Assembly (NCBI GenBank): GCA_000149265.1
Contig: CH003340.1
Span: 340,359 to 404,358, forward strand
DNA: 64,000 bases
Direction: 5' to 3'
Source: Ciona savignyi
Lineage: Eukaryota > Chordata > Ascidiacea > Phlebobranchia > Cionidae
A program made the position numbers and the translations under genes. This document shows positions 46,101 through 60,300 of the stretch, piece by piece. Numbering within the stretch: position 1 is the stretch's first letter; every line of letters begins with the position of its first letter. The notes under the pieces were generated by a model. The model had not been told where the DNA came from. It saw only the letters and a program-made list of their open reading frames with translations, and ran no database searches.

Positions 46101-46669
46101 TTCTAGTATATAGTTTATTTTACTTTATTATTTCTATTCTGTTTGTAAATGTTAATTGTTTAAATGACTGCTTAAACTTGAAGTACTCATTTGCAAATGG
46201 CTTAAAATTATTGAATATTAAAAGTTGTGAAACTGATGAACGCAATGTTAGCCAGTTTAACAAATAAGAAAGGTTAGTTTACTTACAAGAAAAAAACAGC
46301 TGTTTAAGCTTGGCCAGCTTACCACTGTGTTTTTAAAGAAATACTGGTACAGTCACAATCAGTACAAATACTACAACCACTAGCTTGATAATTGTTATGT
46401 GCTTTGCACATCAATAGTTGTGAAAAACTAAAAAGAAGGGGAAGGGTTTGGCCATTGCCAAAATAAGTTTAGCTTTAAGTTAATAGAGTAAAGTTAAGAC
46501 AAAGTAAAAAGAATCAATCAGACTACAGAAGTTTATTACGAGTCTTCTAATATTGTTCAATTATTCCTGGTTTTAAACAGGGTGCATAACAGAAAACATA
46601 TGTTTGTAAAGGATCCAACAATTACTATGGTTACTCGAATTCCCATGGTATAAACAAGCCTGTAGTGAA

Positions 46670-46882
46670 TTCACGGTCGGGTTCCGGAGCTATTGCAGTG
46701 TGTTGTAGATGATAGACACGTCCTTTAATTTGGTAGAACCCATTAATCCGTTGGGTTCAGGCAATGTCCGTAAAGTGCTTTGCCCAAGGATACAACCTAC
46801 TAGCTAGCGACCAGTTTCGCATCTGCAATCTTTCGATTGAAGGGCGACGCACTTAACCGTTAGACCAACCGGCGGGACTGTC
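46670..46882 (-). repeat. tail-truncated tRNA-derived SINE
   Basis: Begins in the body at 'attcacggtcgggttccggagctattgcagtgtgttg' and runs to the head 'gcacttaaccgttagaccaaccgg'. Confidence 0.85.
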
Positions 46883-47461
46883 TGTTTCATCTATGATCTG
46901 TCAATCACTTTTGCATGGCGATCTGCCGTGTTTCGTTCTGTGTGTAACTTTATTTTTTAGAGCATTATCAAAAAACGCGTTCTGGAATACAGACCTAAGA
47001 TTCGCCTGCAGGAGAACTCAGGCCAGATTTAGTGCAAGATATAGGCACGCCAACCAAGTATAAAATCTCCCAAATCTACACAAGCCTAACATGCGATTAC
47101 TCATACGACTTTACTTTAACCGTTTTACATACTTATTCGACTTAGGGAGCGGTCCACACACAATCTTGTGGCCATAGTGTTACCCTCACCAAAAAGTAGT
47201 CGGCTCATATAGATGTATCTCATGTATGTACCTATAAAAGTTAGGCGAAGTTAACATGGTAAAAACATGCACAACTCTGACAAGGTTATATACTTTCTTA
47301 AAAAACACAGTTTCCAATTTTTTTTTTCAATTTTGTTTAGTAACAGAGGAAGGCATTAGTTTTTGCTTGCATGTTTTACATACAGTAGTGCTTCATATAT
47401 CGTTGACACTCGTTGATCTTTAAAAAAAAAACATAAAACAAGGAACGACAATAGGGTAAGC

Positions 47462-49913
47462 ATGTCGAACGAACAAATGCAAGAAAAAAGTTTAGAAAAC
47501 GTTAAACTTGTGGTTTGGTGTAAAACCGCCGAAGAATCGCAAAATCATTATAAGGTATGGAGCGAGGAATATGACAACGACCTTGTCATTCTTGGTGACA
47601 CTGGGAGTCAAGCGGCAACCGACATGTTTTCAAAGCACGTTGAAGACAAAGTTAACTCCAAAGTACTGGATCTGGGCGGGGGTAAGATGTCGTACTGTTT
47701 CGTTTTTAGTTAGTTCCATCTTTATCGCAGTAACCATTCTTATTTTGCATTCCCGTGTAAAAATAAGTGATTTTACTAAATTATTAAACGTAAACTAAAT
47801 ATTGGATAACTTACAATAACCAGTATTGGGATTAAACAACCAAATGCAACTCGGAAACCTGTACAAAATGCAACTCGAAAAGCCGTACAATTTTGATTAA
47901 AAATATCGATCCTTGACTAAATTTCATCATAAAGCAAGCCATTTCCAGCCAATCCAAAAAAGAAAATTGTTTTTTTTTCAATAAAACACACATACGTCCG
48001 GCTCGACAGACTCGAATCATCTTGTTGAAGCCACTCAATAACAATTGTCATTCTCGAAACTTTAATTTACCTATCATATGCAACCTACGTTATTAACTTT
48101 TTTAACCTCTGATAAAAAAAACAGCATCCTTTATCTAATAACCTTTATTCGTAATGGCCAAGGTACCGGGACATCATCTTTGTTCATCCGCAACCAACTA
48201 CAGTTTCAAGGGGAGATAGATATTATGGATGCCAACATGGAAATGTTGTATAAAGCAAGTCAAAAAAAGATCGGATTTCGGTAAATATTTCGATTGATCG
48301 ACTTTGTATTTTCAAAGTTTTATTAGAAAGAGACTAACAAAATGGATAAGGGTTCTGGCGACTGCACTACAAGCGTTACGTGATTGGTTACATTAGTTAT
48401 CTAGTGGGTATGGAAGATATAAGTCTTGTGTCCACCAAAGGCAATCTAATAACGATATAACCTGTGCATGTTAACCCGATAATGTCTTTTAATATTCAAT
48501 CATGTTAAAAACCATTTAAGTCACTTTAACTTTGTTCAAATGACTTTTATTTAACATAAGATATTTTAAATCATCATTCATTCGCAGTTGCATTTATTGG
48601 GTTTATCGGCATCGAAATTAAATTCACTTAGCCTTGAGAAAAGAATTAAAGTATCATTTGACAGGAATATTATTCGACACTTTGTTGGAAAAGCTGGGGA
48701 TCTCCCCGTTCGTGACGCATCCTATGACGTCATTGTTGCTACTGGGGCTTTTCTTCCTAACCACATTCCGGCGTCAGCAATTCACGTAAGTTTTAAAATA
48801 ATCCCCCGTTAATTGCGTTGTTGTTTTGATTCGTCCGGCCGGTTAGTCTGGTGGTTTAGTGCGACCCCTTTCAACCGAATGGTTATAGTTTCGAAACTGG
48901 TCGCTAGCTGGAAAAATGGAAGCTATGTATGTGAATATTGAATATTGGAAGTTACTTGACCAACGAACCATATTCTGTGTGAAGTGGCCTTCATTGTTGC
49001 TCAATGAGTACACAACGACTTTGACCAATTTGGAATTATTCCGTAACCAAAAATTTTGGGAAACACTGTTCTAGATTAACGCAAGTGTGGACACTGTATA
49101 TGACAGTTGCTTCAGGTATACCACATGTGTGTAATAAGAGATAGTTGTTATGAAAATATATCTCAATATGTTTTGTAGTAGGTATAAGGTAGGTCCCAAT
49201 ATATTTATTTAAACTCATGTTAATAAGAAAACGCAGTGGACGATACTATTAGGGGAATTTGCCAGATTCATTCAAGTTATGTCGTTAAGAATGTAAATAA
49301 AGGTGGTTAGAATAGGATAGGATGTTTGTGTTTGTGTTTGAATGGGTGAATGGGTATAAACACAAGGTGCGCTAACACACGGGCAATCGTCAGCTTAATG
49401 TACACCCAAAGTCAGGTTACAGGAGCTATTACAATGTGTTTATATTACGTACGTTCGTTCTTTCCAGTAGAAACCATTAATTCACAGGGTTCCAGCAATT
49501 ATCGGCAAGTGCTTTGCCCAAGAACCGACTAGCTGTCGACCAGTTTCGTAACCCTACGGCTTAAGGGCGACGCTCTAACTGAACAAGCTAAACGAACTAA
49601 CACATGTTTCGTAGGGTTTGTCGTACGCCTTATTCTGGTATTAAGAGCGCTTCCGAATGCATTAGCCTTAACTGCAGAGTATTTTAATAAATCATTAAAT
49701 TAGGGAATGATCAAAGCTATACGTCCTGGTGGATTAATAATCTTCACTCGGAGACTACAAGGATTAGGAGATTACGGAGAAGAATTTGTTCAAAACATTG
49801 AGCAACTTTGTTCAGAGAAGAAACTAAAATTATTGGACCAAATTAAATACAGTCATTTTTCTAAGAAGGAACACACAGTTAAATCGGGTTGTTTTGTTTA
49901 TATTCGTTTATAA
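47462..49913 (+). CDS. METTL27: METTL27-like class I SAM-dependent methyltransferase
   Basis: Four exons in phase: 47462-47681, 48163-48280, 48632-48785 and 49704-49913; 233 residues (human METTL27 about 245). Residues about 30-37 hold the YKVWSEEYD-type lead-in. SAM motif I is LDLGGGTG (69-76), completed across the first splice junction. It is followed by IDIMDANMEML (motif II acidic residue), ASYDVIVATGAF and IRPGGLIIFT. The third exon uses the acceptor ATTCACTTAG at 48631; the upstream TTCGCAG would break the frame. Substrate is unknown in the family as far as I know. Convergent with the LDLa receptor gene. Symbol given by overall similarity, moderately sure. Confidence 0.82.
48835..48910 (+). 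repeat. SINE head fragment in METTL27 intron 3
   Basis: 'ggccggttagtctggtggtttagtgcgacccctttcaaccg ... ttcgaaactggtcgctagctgg', then unrelated sequence. Only the tRNA-like head survives. Confidence 0.8.
49312..49595 (-). repeat. tRNA-derived SINE in METTL27 intron 3
   Basis: Tail 'agaataggataggatg', 'acacacgggcaatcgtcagc', 'gtcaggttacaggagctattacaatgtgtt', and a decayed head ending near 49595. It is a somewhat diverged copy. Confidence 0.8.
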
Positions 49914-51366
49914 ATAATATAACCAATTAATGGATCTCTGTGCGCGACCGGAAATTACATATGGTTCGTAGTCATGGTATTGTCCTTTGCTGAGTAACAA
50001 CGGAATAATGTTTATCCCCGTGAATGGGAAAACCAAGGGGGTTAACACACGGGCAATCGTCAGATCATCTCGCGCCTATCGTCGGGTTACTAGAGCTATT
50101 GCAGTGTGTTGTATATGATAGACAGGTTCCTTTAATTTGGTAGAACCCTTTAATCGCTTGATTCAGGCAATGTCCTCAAAGTGCCTTGCCCAAGGACACA
50201 ACCAACTAGCTAACGATCAGTTTCGCACCTTCAACCTTTCGATTGAAAGGCGACGCACTTAACCGTCAGACTAATCGGTTCCTACATTTGTTCACACCGT
50301 ATTGCAACTGGAAACGTCAGCAGTTCATACGAGTAATTGTTGTTACGTTATGGTGTTTTAAAAACAGCAAGAAAATATTGGTTTATACAGTGCGGCTATT
50401 ATTTAGTACACACTAGCTGTTTTGGTGTAAAAAGTTTTCGAGGACTCGGTACAAAATTTATCCTCGAGACCATGTTCAAATCATAGATCCCACTCTGAAA
50501 TTACTAAATTAAAAAATAACTAACCCTGTGTTAAAGAACGAACTCTTTTGTTAAAATCCATTAACTGCAAGCTACATGAATCGCGCCAATAAAACAAACA
50601 ACTACCATGTCGATGTAAGTGGCATAATAATTATAATTGCTGTATATTTTTTCTCTGAACCTGCAAGGTGGTTGCTTTTTTGCGTTATTGTTGGTTAACA
50701 AACTGTTAACATTAACCAATAGTTTTTCATATTTCTATAATGTTTTGATAAACGATGACAATACTGACTTTATTTACATGCAAGTAAATTCGGCCTAAAA
50801 CAACAACTAAAATGGTTACAGACACAAATCTAGCATGTTGGTCAGATTAAAGAGACGTGGTGAATCATATATACCATACAGCGATTTTTCGGCAAAATTA
50901 CGCTTGATGAAAATATTAGATACCAAGAATAGCCTATACAAATATACAACAAGGTCTTACACCGAGCTTTGGTGTTACAACGAGAAAATTAAGTTATTAT
51001 TATTATGTATATTATCTCGCCTTCATAGAAATTGTGTATCATATAAACTATTTTCTCTCAATTGCACAAAAAATATAAAAAATACTACTTCGCGCTATGG
51101 CAGGTTTAACGGCACATTCTTGACTTCACTGCTGTAAGTGGATTTACTATAAATAGGCATGTTTCTGTTATGAGCAATGGTTAAGTTTTGTGGGTCTTGG
51201 TTGTATTAAATGCTTATTTGGTCGTTTTAAATGCACTTTTAAAAACTTGATTTGGAACTAATTTACTTGTTTGAAAACCATTTTACGAATCGCGTACAAA
51301 ACAGTAGGCTGCCATTGGCATTAAACGGGCGATGTACTGTTGGCAAAATGCAAGAACTGTTTCACA
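49914..51366. other. intergenic region between two convergent genes
   Basis: 3' flanks of METTL27 and of the LDLa receptor. Holds a nearly full-length minus-strand SINE (50000-50285). The remaining 1.1 kb is AT-rich with nothing I can name. Confidence 0.55.
50000..50285 (-). repeat. tRNA-derived SINE without tail repeats
   Basis: 'gtttatccccgtgaatgggaaaaccaagggggttaacacacgggcaatcgtcag' through 'ccaaggacacaacc' and the head 'ttcgattgaaaggcgacgcacttaaccgtcagactaatcgg'. Very similar to the consensus of the window. Confidence 0.88.
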
Positions 51367-54300
51367 TTAAACGACCGATTCTGTCATGACCGTGTCCAAT
51401 GTGTGTTCGGTGACGTGCTGCGGTTTGATTCTAACTATCCGACCTCGCACATTTTTATCTTCATTGCCACGCAGAAGGGTCTTGTCCAAACCTTCAAGAT
51501 TTTCTTCTGCTGATTTACAACAATGGAATGGGTTGATGTTATCAAGCGACTTTCTCATCTTGTTAAAAGTTTCAAATTTCATTAAGCAATTAAGCATCTT
51601 CGCACAAAGCACTTGAACTGCGTTCGAATAAAATAGGGGATTCAGAGCGCTGTTTATCGGTAGTATAATTATCGCCGTAATTGAGTATACCGTATTGGAA
51701 ATCTCAACACCGGAGAAATTCAGAAAAGCGATAATGCAAATCGGTAACCAGCATGCACAATCAGTGGCGACAAGAATAGCAATTCTTCGTTGCATGTTCC
51801 TGGTTCCTTGGCTTGTCATGGCGGTCTTGTTCACCTGCCGTGGTCGGAAAATTACCGCATAAGCGCCAACTATATACAAGCAAAGAATAAAATTTGTTAT
51901 GGTAACAGACAATGAAAATTGCCAGCCTACATCCCGTCGATCGACAAAGAGTTTTGGTAAGCAGGTTGCATGCGTGCTGTAATAACCAAAGTATCCAAGG
52001 GCTTTGTACTCTGGGTTGAAAGCTTCAAGACGTTGGCTCATTTTCTCCCAAGTAAACATATCTTCATTTGTATTTATCTCATACGAGACGTTGCTGTAAG
52101 AAAGCAGAATCTTGGAAAATGTTTTGAAAGCCGGTTTATCAATGATCTCGGTAAAAAAGTAAGGGTTTGTTGAAAGCATAGTTTGGCTAACGAAGTATTC
52201 TTGAAACATTTTGCTAAATGGTAGGAACGCAATCGTGCCCGCATAGACCCACGTGCTTATTGCTAGACCAATTGAGACATGCACCTGTAATGTCCTGCTT
52301 TGAATCGGCCATATAACGCAAAACATACGATAGGACGACAAAATTGCTAATGTCACTAAAGATACTTCACTAGAAAGTACCGCAAGGGTTCCAAGCACAA
52401 AGCAGGGCGTTCCGGAACGCCAACTGTGATCTTTGAGACAATAGTTGCCTGATGTTGACGCATTAGTTATTCCAAGCGCAATAAGGAAAACTCCCATTAG
52501 TAAGTCGGCCACTGAGAGATTAAGCACCATGCAGCTATAGACCATGGCAACCTTAGTGAGCTTTCGTCGAGCATGATAGCAGAGAAGGCTGATAGTGTGA
52601 ACTATCACAGCAGCATTGCCTCCCACAGCCAATAATCCCATTACCCACACCATGACCTGAAGGAAGCGGTTTTCAATCATATTCTCAGCCGACGAAAACA
52701 CAGAGCCTTTGAACGAATCTTTCGGGCATTCGTCACTTCCGTCTTCGCAATCACGTTTTCCATCGAACATGGATCTTCTGTCCACAAAGAATGGCTTCCC
52801 ACCTTCACAGTAAAAATGAGTGCTTGGACAATTAGCTTCGTCACTCGCATCTTCGCAATCGGCGGAGAAATCGCACTCTTGATTTTTTCGCACACTGTAA
52901 ACCTTGACGCTTTCGTTTTTACAGACAAACCTGTTTATACAACCAATCTCATCTTCGCCGGATTTGCTGCAGTTCTTGTGTCCATCGCAAATCAGCCGAC
53001 CCGGCAGTGTAAACTGCTCGCTGCAGGTAAACAACCCGGTTGGTCCGATTTTCGAACAGAACGGTTGTTTTTCCCCGCACTTATCCTGGCATTCGTCCTC
53101 CATGTCAATACACTCCGGTTTCCCATCACACGCTATAGCTGTCAATGGGGCCCATATGTTTTTCGGTTGACTTTTACTGCAGTAATGAACGCTGAAATGT
53201 GACTTACTCCCACCAGAACCAGGCCCACAGTACAGCTCATCCGCCCCATTAGCGCAATGGCGAATTCCATCGCAAAAGTGCAAAGCATCGATACACTGCG
53301 CGTTTTCTAGGATAGTGCTTTCATGTGTGTCATTCTGTAGAAAACAAGGCACAGAGTGTGTTGGGCACGGTCGGTCACTGGCACCAATGCTCGATCCAAA
53401 ATATAGATTAGCGCAGATGTTCGACGTATTTTGATTCTGACATAAACACTCGTCCGACAAATCGGGACAGTCGTAGTTTCCATCACACACTTGACTGCAA
53501 ACAAAGGTATTATTTTGGTTAATGCAGCTTACATGTAGTCCGTATGACAAAAAGATTGGCCTATTAAAAACAAACCTTTTAGAAATAAAGAAATCCTGTT
53601 CAGTGATGCACCGCGCACAATTATTAGTGGTAGTCGAACCATTAATTGTAACCAAGCACCAATCACTTTCGTCCACACAATCTTTGACATCGTCCTCCAA
53701 AAACTCCTACCAGTAAACATTTCGTCAGTGTTTCCTCAGGCCCTCGCTTTATTCATAAAGTAAGCATTTATTGCCATAAATAATGCATGGCGAATGTATT
53801 ATAAAATCAAATCGCGGATACAAAAAGTTTGAGTGACGGGTAGTGACTTTCCCCTAATTTGCGTTAAGCGCATTACGATAAAGCAGCAACTGAATGGGAT
53901 TGTGATAAAGCACAACTCACAAATTGGTATGGGGACCATTTAGGGAATCAAGCAAACTCTACCTGCGGGACCACGCACATGTTTTGTACTCCGTGGCGCT
54001 CAACTGTGCACTTGAAACCTCGTTTTACTGCAACTTGCTCTCCATTTTTTAATGGTTCATCTTTTCCGTCCCTAAAAATATCGATTTGTCTTATATAGAT
54101 AACCAATTTGACAAAATCGTTGTATATCGTATAATCACTGGTTGTAATTCATATTTTCGGCACAAAAGGTCAGCTATATACCAAAGCTATAATAAGCTCA
54201 TTATTTATGTATGAGTTACTCCCGCCTATATGTGACAGATTTAATTTGCAAACGACCGGATCAAATGTCTTTAAATTAAATTTAAAACAGTATGTATATG

Positions 54301-57300
54301 AGGTGACACGCTGCCATAGAATCGACGATGTAAGATAGGATAGGATATTCATGTCTATCCCCGTGAATGGGAAAACCAACACACGGACAATCGTCAGATC
54401 ACCTCATGTCCACCACCGTGTTAACGAAGTCATTGCAGTGTGTTGTGTATGATTCACAAGTATCTTTAATTTAGTGGAACCCATTAATCCGCTGGGTTCA
54501 GGCAATGTCCGTTAAGTGCCTTACCCAAGAACACAACTAACTAGCAAGTTGAATACTAATAACAAACGTGTTGGCCAGCTTAGGTTATTAAATAGTAATA
54601 AAGAATTAACTTTTTAAGAGGACAAAATAACTAGATTTCAATAAACTTCAACACTCAAATATATTCCAAAATATACCTGCAATCGCTCTCCCCGTCACAC
54701 AGACTTGAGCGATGCTTGCAAGTCAAGCCACCATCACAGAAAAGCGAATGAACGCAACCACTTTGGCATTCGTCAACTCTATCAAGGCAATGGTTTACAC
54801 CATCACACATATGCCGCGGTGGGAGGTAGCACGTGCGAGTTACGTTGGTGTTATAAAACTTATTATTCATACTTTGATATCGATTCGAGCACACAAGTGC
54901 ATTATCTGAAAAATAAAATGAATTACTTCATGCTGTAAGTGGAGTAATCTTTACTCGGTTTACCAGCCAGCAATAAAAGCGCTGTATTGTTATCAGAGTA
55001 TTACGATTCTACAGAATGCTCGTGTGTATGTGTTGGACCTTATTCTAAAACATAGTTTATATAAACTTTAATTTCAAGTTTCCAGGACAAAATAAGAAGT
55101 TTAAAAACCAAATGTTCATAATAAAAACCTCGATGACGTTAATGTGGTCTACGCATATTTGCCTTTGAGATGAGTTTATTGACGTTTATTGATACTGATG
55201 TAAAAATCGCTGTGTTATAAAGTTGTTGTAAAAACGTGAAAATGTTGAAAAGTAAATATGCATCATTACACAGTGTTTGCGCCCGTTCGGCAGAGTTCAG
55301 AGAGAAACTTTCGGTATTTCGTGTCTGCGCTATCAGTGTTTATTAGAATAAAATCACATCATATAATCAATACCGGTTATACTGTCGCTCCCCATTTCGT
55401 CTTCCCCGTTCGTGCAATCCTTCACTCCGTCGCAGAATCTACTTAGAGCAATACATGTTCCGTCGTCGCAGCTAAATATTTCCGCGCAAGTGCCACCCCC
55501 TCCACATTCGTCACTCATATCGCCACAGTCGTCAAATCCATCGCAAACTTTCGTACTAAAAAGACATTTGCCATTTCCACAGATGAACGAGTATTGGCAA
55601 TCTGTCCCGCACTCGTCTACTCGGTCCACACATTGCTCGTGCCCGTCGCAAATATAACTGTGAAACATAAATCTTTATCAAACTGTAATGCTCATATTCG
55701 TTTATAACATTTCCAGTTGAAGTAATGGAATTATGAACGTAATCTAATCTTTAAGATCTAATTTTCAGACAGTTCATATTAGTACAAAGAGGACAGTAAC
55801 CATCTGTAAGTTTGCGTTAGTACGATATGCGAAATACTTATTGTCAAATGACTTAATTTCATTAGCATACCTTGCACATTTCAAACGTCAGAATCAACAA
55901 TAAACTTTTGGGCGCTTGCCCTTGTGTCACTCAAGTATTTGTTTGTATATCTATCTAGTTTGATTGTGAATATGAGCTTTATTAAATTTATATAAATGTC
56001 TGAAGTTTTATTCATAGTTTGTTGATTGAAAATAATGACAAGTTCGCTTTGTCGCAATTTGTTAATCAACAATCTGATTTAACAGGTGTGAATTCTGAAT
56101 CTTGCTTTATTTCTGGTAAATCGTAAATTAATCACATGTCATATTGCCTGCGAACAGTAAAATAATTGTCCTTGAATAATTGCATTCTGCGCCAAAGCAA
56201 TAAACCTCACACAATTTAACAAGATCGATCGTAATTCGGTAGTGGAACAAGACCACACATGTACATTGCGGGAAACTAGAATCGAATCGAGCGACTTTGT
56301 TTTTAAGTCACCACGGCCTTACCTGGGCGGTAGAATGCAACTAATGTTTTTCAAATTCTTGATGTTGGAACACACCACATCACCAGGGCCACTGTGTTCT
56401 GGCGTCATTTCATCGCTGCCATCCGGACAGTCCCGGTGACCATCGCAGAACTTTGAAAACGCAATGCTCACAGTACCTATTTACACAAAGTTATCATCGT
56501 TAATTCATCCAAGTATCAAAAAGCAAACAGTTTCTTTGCCTTGTATTGGTACAGTTCAGCTCCACAGACAGTATATCAGAATTGGAATGTGGGCTTTGAA
56601 AATATTACAGATTTGCACTTAATTCACCTTTTAATGTTTGTCGCCGATATTGCAAGCATTTTCGTTACAAGAATAGTATACTATAAAGACCAAGAATAGT
56701 ATATTTAAGACCTACAATTTAAAGGATGGGTTGGATATTTCAATGTGTTATTATACTTTCTTTAACAGAATTATATTGAACAAAGTATAAAAAGTTTCAT
56801 GTCACACACCCAGCACTAAAGTAAAGATTCTCGATTTAACGTAATATATACCGAAGTCAAATATAATCACCCAAGAGGACTTTATATGAATCATGGTCTA
56901 TACATAATTTGTGGGCAATCGACCTTTCCGTTATTTTAAATCCTAAGTTCTATACTCGGCACGGCGTTAAAAAGATCTTCGATCTCTACACGGCCAGGCG
57001 TTTTATCGAAGATTAGGGACTCTCAAAATTAATTATTAATGTCATTTGCATTATCAAAATCGCATTGATTTTTCACGTTTCATTAATGCTGTTATTTGAA
57101 TTAGAAAACAGTCAACGGTAAAACTTGGGTAAACTGTTAACGTTTAAAACTCTGCAGCGAATTCAACAAGCGAGAGTTACTGCTTTTATAGTCATATTGG
57201 TGCTACAACAAATTTTCACAACTCTAGTTTTTTTAATAATCTTCGTGTGGCGCCACTGCATTCGGATTGGTCAAAATCTTGTCGAATAAATATTGGCATT

Positions 57301-60300
57301 TTTTGCACGGTCGAGTGGCCGAATGGTTAGCGCGACCGATACATATACCGACTTCTATACAAAAACGGTCCTTGTGCCTATTATAGCCCATAATGGGTTC
57401 GAAAAAAACATTGACAGTTTTGTACTTTTACGCTACGGCACAATCAGATTACAATGACGCAATCATTTATTATATTCCACCATATGAAACCTAACCTAAT
57501 TAACACAAAGTCGTGTGGCTCATTAGCGGACGCATAATCTTTAATTCGCTTACTAAATGACACTTCGAAATGTAAGTTGATTATGCTAACAAGGTGAATA
57601 ACACTCGTAAATTTTTTTCGATTTCGGATCGATTATCAAGCAGGATTTGTACAGTGAATGATTTTCGGGTCACGACTTCTTGTCGTTTGATTGATAACAT
57701 TATTCGTTGACCTAATTCTGGAATTTAATTTAAACTGGTAAAAAATGTGTTAAACAGGGGCGTTTGAATGTTGTTGGATATACAGAAGGGAGCAAATAAT
57801 GGACCTAATGGCAATCAAACAATGAGTAATCCTTCTGAAAGGTGGTGCATGAATAACAAATGAACATTGAGCGCTAATTTTAGGGGGAAAACTGTTTTTG
57901 GATAAAATCAATTTAAAAACGAATGCATCGCTGCACTCCAGTGTCAATTGTAAGGCAAAATGGAAAAAAGTAAAAAATACCGTTTGGATCACACTTGAAT
58001 TTCGCATCGCAGTCTTGGGTCTCATCACTGCCGTCCCCGCAATCGTCTCGGCCGTCACATCGGTTCTTTGCCGAGATGCACCTAACAAGTGTATTTTATA
58101 CTTAGCTTTAATAGAAGTGTTAACACAGAGGAAAACAATCGACCAATTGTGATGTTAAGGCAACCGTTGGCATTAAATATACGGTGTTAGGACAAAGAAG
58201 CCTATGTACGCGACTATTGAACATTTTTAAATACACCTTTATATACGTAGTTTATACATATTTTTTCGAGGTTTATGTACAACAAATTCTCGGCAGCTTG
58301 GGTAAATACCAGCAATATATACATTTGTGCAGTTAAAATTCGTGTTTTAAACCATTTTGCAGCATTTGTCAATAAAAGTCACATTCGCTATTTTATAATA
58401 CACGTCATAACGTCTACCGCGTCCAGGATAACGAAGTTAATTCATGTATTTTTAATGTATTTTATGTTTTCCTAACTGCCGGCGGCCCCAATTGCCGAAA
58501 AGGCATGTTGGCCGTGGGTATGCTCATGAATAGTTCACGGTGTTATTTGCGTTCCGGTGCCCCGCGCAGATCGAATTTATAAATTCCGGCTTGTGTACAA
58601 CAAGCCTCGAACTACGATATTGTGAATAATGCATGTGCACAAATCGGGACATTTTAATCGCGAGCTTACTTTGGCGCCTTGCTTCGCGGCCGTGTACTCA
58701 GGCACGGTCGATGGACGCCCAATTACCATGCATGCTTGGTTCAATGTCGGGAGCCACATAATTTGTATCCATTTAAGGAATTTCAAGCACGCCCCACCAG
58801 TTACGACGCGCATTAATTAAGCAGGATTTTCACAAGGACGGTTTAGTGAAATGGAACGGTAATACATTTGGAGCCACTACATGGAAGTCGTGAATAATAA
58901 ATAAATTGGATCGAAACTTTTGGATTAAAAATAAGGAAAGTAAAAAGGGAATTAATTCGAAATAAGATTTCATTGTCGTTTGGTTACAAAGAAATGCTGG
59001 GCAATTAGGAGCGCAGATCAAACCGACTTGGAGACTTATTGATTTTGACCACTGCCTAAGAGAACACAGAATATATCAAACAAAGCAATCGTTTCATATC
59101 GGCCAATACCTTCCATTGCTGCAATAGAAGCGAACAGAGTCGTCGCAGTTAGGGTTGCATTCGTCGGAATGATCTCCACAATGGTTGACCCCGTCACACA
59201 GTAGTCGATTGGGGAGCTGACATCTTTTGGAAGCGATATCCGAGAGGAACATATCTCTGGACTGGACGTTCCACGGAACTCTACCTTCTTTCCAGTGTTG
59301 CATCTCGTCCTCGGAGCTGGTGTAGTACCGCCAAGCGTTTGCGCAGGAGAAACTATAATGAACGTAACTAACCATTAGCCCTAAAAAGTCCGACTAAACG
59401 CCTATTCGGTGGACAATTTGATTGATTGTTCAGTAGAACATGGGATAACACTTCTAAACCCCTCAATATAAAAATTATTTTTTTTACAATCATGTTATTT
59501 AAACAGACTTTGAATCGGGTGGTACATTTTTAAATGATTAACACTAACTAAAAGGTTACACTAACAACACTAACACAAAACACTAATAAAATTCATGCGA
59601 CGAACACGAACAAAAAGGTTACTTTTTGCAGAAAAAATGGTTTCACAAAAATAGTATGAAATTCACAGTACTTTAAATGATACAATCGGTTTTACACAGT
59701 CAAATACAAGAAAAGGTTTCGGCATTAAAATTATACATTAAATGTTATGTTTGAATTTATATACATATTTATAACTGGGATTTATTTGGACAAATATTAC
59801 TTTGTTAAGTCATCACTTATATATTTCATTTTTCATCATTTTTTTATTTAAAGTTTTTATATTTCATTATTTTATCTTGTTATTTTTAGATAGTAGCAGG
59901 TTCAAATTTAATTTAACAATGCAAAATATCGAACCACTATTTCACAGCAGCTGCAAATTTTAAATGGCCAGATATTTCTCTCGGCTCGCTGAAGGGACCA
60001 TGTAACACAGCTGCTGCACTGACGCTGTAGATTGATCTTTGCGGATCTACCGGCGGTTGACGGTTACCGCCGACGTTTGCCGCCGCGTGAAGACGGCTTA
60101 ATAGTTGTAAACCAATTTGCATTTTCAATTCTTAACGTTGTATTTTGTTACTGCTCAAAATGCACTGTTTTTATGTCGTTACTCTATTAAATACGTCTTT
60201 TGAAAGTATCTATCCTTTTTAGTTTGGATAGGAAGTGCAGCAACCTTTTTCTAATGCACATGTCATTACAGAAATTTTAAGTCAACCTGAGCGCAGGTAA

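Larger units (their letters stand above)
44145..47461. other. intergenic region between fringe and METTL27-like gene
   Basis: No supportable exon. Contains fragments of two dispersed repeats (about 44220-44350 and 45010-45300), a long inverted repeat at 45676-46100 and a SINE at 46670-46880. Confidence 0.55.

Noticed and set aside
52816-53202. 128-codon plus-strand frame opposite the LDLa modules
   Set aside because: Antisense shadow of the cysteine-rich receptor exon.
53706-54677. Apparent phase clash between LDLa exons at 54677-54905 and 51367-53706
   Set aside because: A further 109-nt exon at 53963-54071 (starting DGKDEP, ending CVVPQ) bridges them in phase.
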